Source: Dehalococcoidia bacterium (GTDB taxonomy: Bacteria; Chloroflexota; Dehalococcoidia; GIF9; UBA5629). Taken from it: DNA of 5,374 bases. Made by a program: the position numbers and the translations under genes. The DNA is taken from positions 1 through 5,374 of the forward strand of contig QYPU01000028.1 in assembly GCA_007280145.1 (NCBI GenBank), in the 5' to 3' direction. Below are positions 1 through 5,374 of this stretch, piece after piece (the stretch's first letter is position 1; each line of letters opens with the position of its first letter). Under the pieces are notes generated by a model. That model searched no databases, was not told the DNA's origin, and worked only from the letters and a program-made list of their open reading frames with translations.

Positions 1-2345
1 GGAGCATCGGATAACCTGGCCATACGGAGGTCTGGCAAACCACTCTGGCGAGTACCGAAAAACTCGCCTGGTCCACGTAGCTCCAAGTCTTTCTCAGCCA
101 GGGCAAAACCATCCTGAATTTCCTCGATTGACTTCAACCTCTCCCTTCCTTCAAATGAAGGGTTCTCGGCTAAAAGCAGGCAGTAACTTTGCTTATCACC
201 ACGCCCCACTCGTCCCCGAAACTGATGTAATTGAGAAAGCCCGAAACGGTCAGCCGCCTCTATTAGCATAACTGTAGCATTAGGTATATCAATACCTACT
301 TCCACTACAGGTGTAGACACGAGAATATCAATCTTGCCATCCCGGAAGCCTTGCATTATCTGCTCCTTCTCACTAGCTGCCATCCGCCCATGAAGTAAGC
401 CAAGCCTCAAATTGGGGAAAACCTCTTTAGATAACCGTTTATACTCAACTACCGCTGCCTTCGCCTCAATGCTTTCTGATTCCTCGATAAGAGGACAAAT
501 TATGAACCCCTGCTGTCCAGCAGCAACTTGACGGCGTAGAAAATTATACGCTCGCCCTCTGTATTCAGGCTCAAGCCATCTTGTCTTTATTATCTGCCTT
601 CCTGGAGGCAGTTCATCTATAACCGAAAGGTCTAAGTCGCCGTAAAGCGTTAGCGCCAGGGTCCGTGGAATAGGAGTAGCTGTCATTACTAATATATGGG
701 GATTGAATCCCTTCTGACGCAACGTTGAGCGTTGCAAAACCCCAAAGCGATGCTGTTCATCAATCACTGCCAGCCCAAGTTTATTAAATTCTACTCCTTT
801 CTGAATAAGAGCATGAGTGCCGATAACAATATCTATATCGCCTTCCTGAATTCGCCGATGCAGACTTTCCTTTTCTTTCTCGCCCAAACTTCCAACCAGC
901 AGGGCAAAGGTAATAGGGCGAGAAAGGAATCCATCACAGCAGCAAACATTGTCAGGCTCATCCTTTTTGCTACTTGCATTAGACAGAAGCTGGCAAATAG
1001 TGCGGAAGTGTTGCTCAGCTAATATCTCGGTTGGGGCCATGAGTGCTCCTTGATAAGCGTTATCAGCAGCTAGCAATAAAGCCGCCACAGCTACTACGGT
1101 TTTGCCGCTGCCTACCTCACCCTGGAGAAGACGTGACATAGGCCTTGATTGTTTTAAATCAGCCAGAATCTCCTGGAGCACCCGTTGTTGCGCTCGGGTC
1201 AGAGCGAAAGGTAAAGAGTTCAAAAATTTACCTATACTTTCTCCGCTTATGTCGAAGGGATTGCCCGGTTGACTTTCCTGCCAGTCCCGCTTTTTACTAA
1301 GCACACCTAACTGAAGAAGGAAAAGCTCATCAAAAGCCAGACGTTTCCTAGCCTCAGCTTTTATCAGATAGCTATCCGGGTAATGAGCCTGGACAATCGC
1401 CTCAGGTAAATCTAAGAGATGGCATCGACTTTTAGTTTCCCCGGGTAAGAAGTCAATTACCTGTCGCGCCCAGCTATCGACAACTTTCTTTACCAGATTT
1501 CTCATCTGACGGGGATACAAGCCTCGGGTTAAGGGATAAACAGGCACCAGACGCCCGGTATGAATCAACTCCTTATCCTCAACCAGCTCCCACTCTGGCG
1601 ATTCAAAGACCTTCTGTCTCTTAAACTCAGTTACCCTGCCACTGAGCACTAGCTGAGCATTTGTAGTGAACTTCCTGGCTAGATAAGGCTGATTAAACCA
1701 AACTGCTCTCATAGTACCTGACTCATCGCAAACTGTAATTTCGGTGCCCCGCTGATTACCCAACCTGGCTATCCGTGCCTCCCACACCGTAGCCAAGATG
1801 GTCTGTTCCTCACCTACTTCAAGCTCAGCAATAGATTTTCTCTGGCTATAATCAAGATGACGCCTTGGGAAAAAATAAACCAGGTCACGAATTGTCTTTA
1901 CCCCAAGTCTGGCCAATCTGCTAGCTAAATTGGCACTAACACCTTTAACAATGGTTACCGGTGAGTCTAACCCCGCATCGCTGTTTGAGGAATTCGTTCC
2001 AAAAGCAAGGGACGGACGACCGTCTACCATGGAGCGAGCACGGTTCTTTATTGTCGGCATTGTTTCTGCCGCTCTCTCTGCCTCAACCAGCCAATCAAGG
2101 ATATCCTTTACCCATGTCTTGCGTTTCTCCGCACTACAAGTAGCGTAACGAACTTCAGTTAACTGGAGTTCATTAAAATGAGCCGAGAGTTGAGGGGAGT
2201 TTATCTTATTTCTTGTTTCTCTTGCCCACCTACTAAGGTATCTGTCGAGCCCACCGATTACCGCAGTATTGGCGTAGTCTCTTTGACACTCCATCTGGAG
2301 AATGGTGCGTAGCGGCTCGATATCTATCACCGGGGAAGTTGCCAT
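1..2345 (-). CDS. recG: ATP-dependent DNA helicase RecG, 3' end cut by window edge
   Basis: RecG is a superfamily 2 helicase that remodels stalled replication forks and branch-migrates Holliday junctions in the cytoplasm. The frame is open from ATG at 2345-2343 to the window edge, giving 781 complete codons. Visible in order: an N-terminal extension (about 1-130) like that of long RecG proteins such as Thermotoga; the start of the conserved wedge/OB region at KGVSAN (Gly135); Walker A GEVGSGKT (409-416, Lys415); APTEILAEQH just after it; the DEQHR box (529-533); motif III TATPIPRTLAL; motif VI QFRGRVGRG (708-716); and the RecG-specific FFGTRQSG segment (762-769). The missing C-terminus is probably only some tens of residues. 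The ATG lies 3 bases after the degV stop, with GGAAG 8 bases upstream. The start is supported by the N-terminal segment (PLRTIL, AVIGGLDRYL), which I recall from Dehalococcoidia-type RecG. All catalytic motifs are intact, with a Cys-rich insert at about 455-478. Confidence 0.96.
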   Translation of the reverse strand, partial: MATSPVIDIEPLRTILQMECQRDYANTAVIGGLDRYLSRWARETRNKINSPQLSAHFNELQLTEVRYATCSAEKRKTWVKDILDWLVEAERAAETMPTIKNRARSMVDGRPSLAFGTNSSNSDAGLDSPVTIVKGVSANLASRLARLGVKTIRDLVYFFPRRHLDYSQRKSIAELEVGEEQTILATVWEARIARLGNQRGTEITVCDESGTMRAVWFNQPYLARKFTTNAQLVLSGRVTEFKRQKVFESPEWELVEDKELIHTGRLVPVYPLTRGLYPRQMRNLVKKVVDSWARQVIDFLPGETKSRCHLLDLPEAIVQAHYPDSYLIKAEARKRLAFDELFLLQLGVLSKKRDWQESQPGNPFDISGESIGKFLNSLPFALTRAQQRVLQEILADLKQSRPMSRLLQGEVGSGKTVVAVAALLLAADNAYQGALMAPTEILAEQHFRTICQLLSNASSKKDEPDNVCCCDGFLSRPITFALLVGSLGEKEKESLHRRIQEGDIDIVIGTHALIQKGVEFNKLGLAVIDEQHRFGVLQRSTLRQKGFNPHILVMTATPIPRTLALTLYGDLDLSVIDELPPGRQIIKTRWLEPEYRGRAYNFLRRQVAAGQQGFIICPLIEESESIEAKAAVVEYKRLSKEVFPNLRLGLLHGRMAASEKEQIMQGFRDGKIDILVSTPVVEVGIDIPNATVMLIEAADRFGLSQLHQFRGRVGRGDKQSYCLLLAENPSFEGRERLKSIEEIQDGFALAEKDLELRGPGEFFGTRQSGLPDLRMARLSDA

Positions 2346-2348
2346 GGA

Positions 2349-3341
2349 CTATACTTCCACTAGCTTCAATCTTAGAGGATAGTCTAATTTTCTGCCTTGG
2401 GACTGGTAGTAACATGAGAAATGCTGCCCCGGCAAGTGTAGAGAGGGTAGAGGAAGTCTCCTCTTCCGCTCGCCTGCGGTTGTTTCTCGAGCAGGTCTAT
2501 CTTTCCCCTCCCTGAGTGCCACAATCAGAGTGCCAGGGCCACCATGCACCCCCAGTGCTGGGCCAAGCCTGGCTATATAGATGCGTTCCTTGGCAAGTAT
2601 AGAGCTTATAAGCTCCTTAAGTGAGTTTGCTTCTCCAGGCGTAGTAGCATGGACAATAGCTAAATCTTGAATATCCAAGGCACTTTTTACCAGCTCAACT
2701 AAACGCTCTACACCTTTAGAACGGGTACGGGTTATGCCAGCCATAGCAAGTTCACCATCTCGCATGGTAAATAAAGGTTTCACATTCAATACGCTCCCCA
2801 CTATTGCCTTAGTTTTGCTGACGCGACCTCCCAGGAGCAAGTACTTCAAGGTATCAAAAACTCCCAGCACACGTATACGGGGAATGGAACTCTTTACCTC
2901 TTCTAGCACTTGATGCAGGTCCTCACCAGCTTGGGCAGCTTTGGCTGCCGCCATAGTAACCAAACCTAAAGCCATAGTAACCCACTGAGAATCAACAACT
3001 TCAATCTGGCATCTCGTCCCGGCTAATGTCTCTTTACCCCGCAATGCAGCATCATAGGTAGCACTAACTTTGCTACCAATGTGGATGGAAACGATTTCAT
3101 CGGTTTCTTTAGCTAACCCTTCATATGTCGTAGCAAAATCTCCGGGTGATGGTGCTGCAGTTGTAGGATGAACAGGGCTAGTCTCTAGTTTTTGGTAAAA
3201 CTCGTCGGCACTTATATCAACACCATCACGGTAGACTTTGTCACCAAAGCTCAAATACAGCGGGACTACAGTTATGCCTAATTGCTGAGCTAATTCTGGA
3301 TTTATGTCCGCACTACTGTCAGTTACAATTTTAACCGTCAT
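2349..3341 (-). CDS. DegV family fatty-acid-binding protein (FakB-like), copy B, with C-terminal tail
   Basis: DegV/FakB proteins bind a fatty acid and present it to the kinase FakA; this one is cytosolic with no signal or membrane segment. The second ATG of an ATG-ATG pair (3341) is chosen as start because it has AGAGGAG 5 bases upstream and yields the family-typical N-terminus MTVKIVTDSSAD; the first ATG (3344) is nearly as good, while a TTG at 3359 lies upstream of the SD. Landmarks: TDSS (7-10), Thr60-Thr61 in the PTTAAPSPG loop, SKVSATY (90-96), GGR with Arg173, and GVHGGPGTL with His266, which correspond to the Thr, Ser, Arg and His sites that hold or process the fatty acid carboxylate in characterised FakB. 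The core ends near residue 276, as expected for about 280-residue family members. A further 54 residues follow, rich in Arg, Lys, Pro and Leu, with no recognisable domain. The stop TAG precedes recG by 3 bases. Ligand preference cannot be read from the sequence. Confidence 0.93.
   Translation of the reverse strand: MTVKIVTDSSADINPELAQQLGITVVPLYLSFGDKVYRDGVDISADEFYQKLETSPVHPTTAAPSPGDFATTYEGLAKETDEIVSIHIGSKVSATYDAALRGKETLAGTRCQIEVVDSQWVTMALGLVTMAAAKAAQAGEDLHQVLEEVKSSIPRIRVLGVFDTLKYLLLGGRVSKTKAIVGSVLNVKPLFTMRDGELAMAGITRTRSKGVERLVELVKSALDIQDLAIVHATTPGEANSLKELISSILAKERIYIARLGPALGVHGGPGTLIVALREGKDRPARETTAGERKRRLPLPSLHLPGQHFSCYYQSQGRKLDYPLRLKLVEV
2354..2358 (-). promoter_or_regulatory. Probable ribosome binding site of recG
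   Basis: Minus-strand GGAAG lies 8 bases before the recG ATG. It sits inside the last codons of the upstream degV gene, so recG translation is probably coupled to termination of degV. The match to the anti-SD sequence is only moderate. Confidence 0.5.
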
Positions 3342-3346
3342 CATTA

Positions 3347-3353
3347 CTCCTCT
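3347..3353 (-). promoter_or_regulatory. Ribosome binding site of degV copy B
   Basis: Minus-strand AGAGGAG is a strong SD match. It lies 5 bases before the ATG at 3341 and only 2 bases before the ATG at 3344, which favours the start at 3341. It falls in the 33-base gap after the end of the upstream degV frame. Confidence 0.75.
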
Positions 3354-3374
3354 AACCAAAATTTCAATACAGAG

Positions 3375-4214
3375 TCAAGCCCTATCCCCAAGAATAGACA
3401 CTGCAAGAACATGAGGGCCAACATGAGCACCCACTACGGGGCTAACTTTACTACGATACATAGGCTTCTCAGGGAATAATTCGCTAATCCGGCCAGCTAA
3501 TACCTACAACTCATCGGGGGTAGTGGCATCTTCGATAGTCATCCCTTCTATTTCAGAGAAACCTCTGGCAAAATCCACCAGAAAGTCTACAGCTTGAGGC
3601 CGGCTGCGAGTTCGCGCTATCGGGGCGACCTCACCGTCATTTATTCCAAGGATAGGGTTCAATTTTAATAATCCACCCAAGAAAGCCTGTCCTTTCCCTA
3701 TGCGCCCACCCCTTCGCAAATATTCTAAAGTATCGAAAGCCATACGAACATGAGCTCGAGGAACATCTTTCCTCACCATATCGCTTATTGCATTAAGGTT
3801 AGCTCCAGACTGAGCTGCTTTAGCTGCCTTAATAACTAAAAGCATTTGAGCACCTATTATCATCATCGAGTCAATCACCTCAATGCGGCAATTTGCTTTG
3901 ACCAGATTCTTAGCTTCAATGGCACTCTCATAAGTAGCACTAAGTTTGCTGGATAGCGGAATAGTCAGGATTTCGTCTGTTTCCTCAGCCAATTTAGTGA
4001 ACAGCTCGACGAAAATGCCCGGTGCTGGAGCTGAAGTAGTCGGAAAAACTTTATCGCCTGCCAGCCTTCGATAAAATTCCTCGGTGCCTATGTCAACATT
4101 ATCTCGATAGGTCTCTGTGTCGAAGTGAAGATTCAAGGGCACTACAATAATCCCTAACTCCTGAGCAAGTTGAGGAGGGAGATCAGAACCACTATCAGTT
4201 ACAATCTTAACCAT
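3375..4214 (-). pseudogene. DegV family fatty-acid-binding protein (FakB-like), copy A, interrupted by in-frame TAG
   Basis: This is the second FakB-like carrier of the cluster. It starts at ATG 4214 with GGAGG 9 bases upstream and opens MVKIVTDSGSD. Family landmarks are Thr59-Thr60 in the PTTSAPAPG loop, SSKLSATY (88-95) and GGR with Arg171. Codon 237 is TAG (3506-3504), so an unsuppressed product would be 236 residues. The same frame then runs on for 42 codons to TGA (3377-3375) and encodes an evident DegV C-terminus, including GAHVGPHVLAV with His264, which aligns without gaps to GVHGGPGTLIV of copy B. The whole frame is 279 codons, the normal family length. The lesion removes the conserved His and the last structural elements, so the short form is probably inactive. 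A single base change such as CAG to TAG would explain it. It could be a recent mutation, a sequencing or assembly error, or stop readthrough; I favour the first two. The gap to fakA upstream is 21 bases. Confidence 0.85.
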
Positions 4215-4223
4215 GAAAAGAAA

Positions 4224-4228
4224 CCTCC
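4224..4228 (-). promoter_or_regulatory. Ribosome binding site of degV copy A
   Basis: Minus-strand GGAGG lies 9 bases before the ATG at 4214, inside the 21-base gap after the fakA stop. It supports the chosen start and shows that the translation signal of this interrupted gene is still intact. Confidence 0.75.
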
Positions 4229-4235
4229 AACATTA

Positions 4236-5296
4236 TCACTCCAGTGAAATTATATAGCTATAATGCGGTTGACCGCCAGACACCACCTCTACCTGCTTTT
4301 CAGGGTACTTATTGTGAATTTCCTGAACTATCTGCTCTGCCTGAGCTGCTTCAACATCCGCACCATAATATAGAGTCACTATCTCTGCTGATTCAATGTC
4401 TGTTTTACCAAGAGCCTCAAAAAGAACTTCAGTTATGCTATCACCAGCCGCTACTAGCTCTTCATCATCGACAATGCCGATAAATTGCCCCTTCTTTATC
4501 TTTAAGCCTTTTATCTGAGTACTACGCACTGCCTTGGTGATTTCCACGGTTTTTACCCCAGCTATAGCTTCCTCCATAGCCTGAACATTTTCCTCCAGAG
4601 TCCCTTCGTAATTAAAAGCAATAAGAGCAGCTACTCCCTGGGGAAGAGTTCTGGTCGGTACTACAGCTATCTCTTTAGATGTTAGCGACTGGGCCTGAGA
4701 AGCAGTGAGGATGATATTCTTATTATTAGGCAGCAAAATGACTTTTTTTGACGGCACCGCTTCCACTGCAGCAACTATTTCCTGAACGCTAGGGTTCATT
4801 GTTTGCCCGCCTGGGACTATTGCTGCTGCTCCCAGACTGTGGAGAACCTCACTCATCCCGCCTCCAGAGGCCACAGCTACGACAGCGATTTCTGAGGCCG
4901 GCAGCCTTTTTTGCTGCATCTCAACAAAACTCACATGCTGGTCATCCATATTCTGAATCTGCAGCTGATGCAAAGTGCCTAAGGAAGTAGCATACCGTAT
5001 GATACTGCCAGGGTCATAGGTATGGATATGAACCCTAACAGTGTTCTCATCACCAACAACAACAAGAGACTGTCCCTTTTCATCTAACTTCTTTCTTATT
5101 TTGTCTGGATTAAGTTTCTGGCCTTCAAGCAAGAAATTGGTACAATAACCATAAGGTTCCTCTGGCTCAGCTACAAGTTCAGCCACCTTAGAACTCAAAG
5201 GCAAGTCAGCAGTAACCATCTGTGGTTTCTGGTATTGTATCTCCTCCACTTCCCCTTTCAAGTAACGAAGGGCTCCTTCCAAGAACACATATATAC
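4236..5296 (-). CDS. fakA: Fatty acid kinase FakA-like (DAK phosphatase domain) protein, 5' end missing
   Basis: FakA phosphorylates fatty acids bound to FakB, using an N-terminal DhaL-type ATP domain. Only the last residues of that domain are here: the first codons read IYVFLEGALRYL, matching the end of DhaL in full FakA proteins of about 550 residues. Then follow, numbered from the first complete codon (5294), the middle domain with GYCTNF (Cys51) and VHIHTYDPG (His89, His91), the Cys/His set that binds zinc in characterised FakA; and the C-terminal domain with VASGGGMSEVL, GGQTMNPS (162-169) and LPNNKNI. The frame ends in TGA 21 bases before degV copy A. About 353 residues are present. A GTG at 5288 can serve formally as a start, but the frame is open upstream to the adapter junction at 5297, so the gene is cut by the contig end and is not a short natural form. 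The two DegV genes downstream fit a FakA-FakB operon. Confidence 0.92.
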
Positions 5297-5374
5297 CTGT
5301 CTCTTATACCTATCTGACGCTTCCGCCGAATAAACAGTTGTATATCTCCATCACTCGCGTATTACTAAAATACA
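5297..5374. other. Nextera/Tn5 sequencing adapter read-through (non-genomic contamination)
   Basis: The last 78 bases follow, in order and without gaps, the layout of a Nextera index-2 adapter as I know it. Positions 5297-5315 match the 19-base mosaic end CTGTCTCTTATACACATCT at 17 of 19. Positions 5316-5329 match GACGCTGCCGACGA at 12 of 14. Positions 5330-5337 (ATAAACAG) occupy the 8-base index slot. Positions 5338-5366 match the P5-side sequence at 17 of 29, best in the first half (TGTA, ATCTC) and again near its end (CGTAT). Positions 5367-5374 are A-rich, as seen when reads run past the fragment. Mismatch density rises toward the contig end, as expected from low-quality read tails. No biological feature should be annotated here, and the sequence should be trimmed. 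Confidence 0.93.

Noticed and set aside
732..1022. Plus-strand open frame of 96 codons, and the other short plus-strand frames within 1930-2148, 4244-4483 and 4799-4990
   Set aside because: They lie antisense to well-supported recG and fakA coding sequence, have no family resemblance, and are shadows of those genes.
2449..2464. Perfect 6-base inverted repeat AGAGGA/TCCTCT with a 4-base loop in the DegV tail
   Set aside because: It is short, has no T-run on either side and so is not a convincing terminator. It could be chance in a purine/pyrimidine-biased stretch.
3315..3336. Near-identical 22-base repeat with 4191-4212 (20 of 22 matches)
   Set aside because: It encodes the conserved N-terminal VKIVTDS segment of both DegV paralogs and needs no explanation beyond homology.
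3342..3359. TTG start for degV copy B at 3359
   Set aside because: The SD AGAGGAG lies inside this extension and points to the ATG at 3341, and the family N-terminus begins at MTVKIVTDSS.
3504..3506. Pyrrolysine or programmed readthrough at the degV amber
   Set aside because: No pyl genes are visible, the residue aligned to the stop is not conserved, and I see no strong stem-loop directly downstream. Error or nonsense mutation is simpler, though it remains testable.
4236..5288. A complete 350-residue gene starting with GTG at 5288
   Set aside because: The frame is open upstream (IYV before FLEG) and the segment is the middle of the known FakA fold. The apparent start is only the first usable codon after the adapter junction.
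5297..5315. A natural Tn5/IS50 transposon end
   Set aside because: The bases fit the engineered hybrid mosaic end better than the natural outer or inner IS50 ends, and they are followed by adapter tail, index and P5-like sequence with no transposase.

Overview
This is a contig-end fragment holding one minus-strand gene cluster. Transcription runs from high to low coordinates: fakA-like fatty acid kinase gene (5' part missing), a DegV/FakB gene interrupted by an in-frame amber codon, a second DegV/FakB gene with an unusual C-terminal tail, then recG (3' end off the window). The protein types and a recG with a long N-terminal extension suggest a bacterium, perhaps Chloroflexota/Dehalococcoidia. 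The phylum is my recollection of similar gene orders and protein style, not something proved here. Base composition is moderate, and TAG, TGA and weak Shine-Dalgarno sites occur normally.

Layout: 5297-5374 is not genomic DNA. It matches a read-through Nextera (Tn5 transposase) sequencing adapter, including mosaic end, adapter tail, 8-base index slot and P5-side sequence, with errors increasing toward the end. The fakA reading frame is open up to this junction and is cut by it, so that truncation is technical. 4236-5296 is the middle and C-terminal part of FakA. 3375-4214 is degV copy A, with TAG at codon 237 of an otherwise full-length 279-codon frame. 2349-3341 is degV copy B. 1-2345 is recG. 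Gaps between genes are 21, 33 and 3 bases, so this is a tight operon with translational coupling likely at degV-recG. No stretch of 300 bases lacks a gene, and I see no internal terminator or promoter.

How the genes work together: in the known FakA/FakB system, FakB (DegV fold) carries a fatty acid and FakA phosphorylates it to acyl-phosphate, which enters phospholipid synthesis through PlsX/PlsY. Two FakB-like carriers beside one kinase is a familiar design, the carriers often differing in chain preference. RecG is a replication-fork and Holliday-junction helicase. It also sits next to fakA in Firmicutes such as Staphylococcus, so its presence here is conserved neighbourhood rather than a clear functional link. 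I do not see an undescribed system. The points that deserve attention are the amber codon in degV copy A, the in-frame degV-TAG-recG junction with its odd tail, a Cys-rich insert in RecG, and the adapter contamination.
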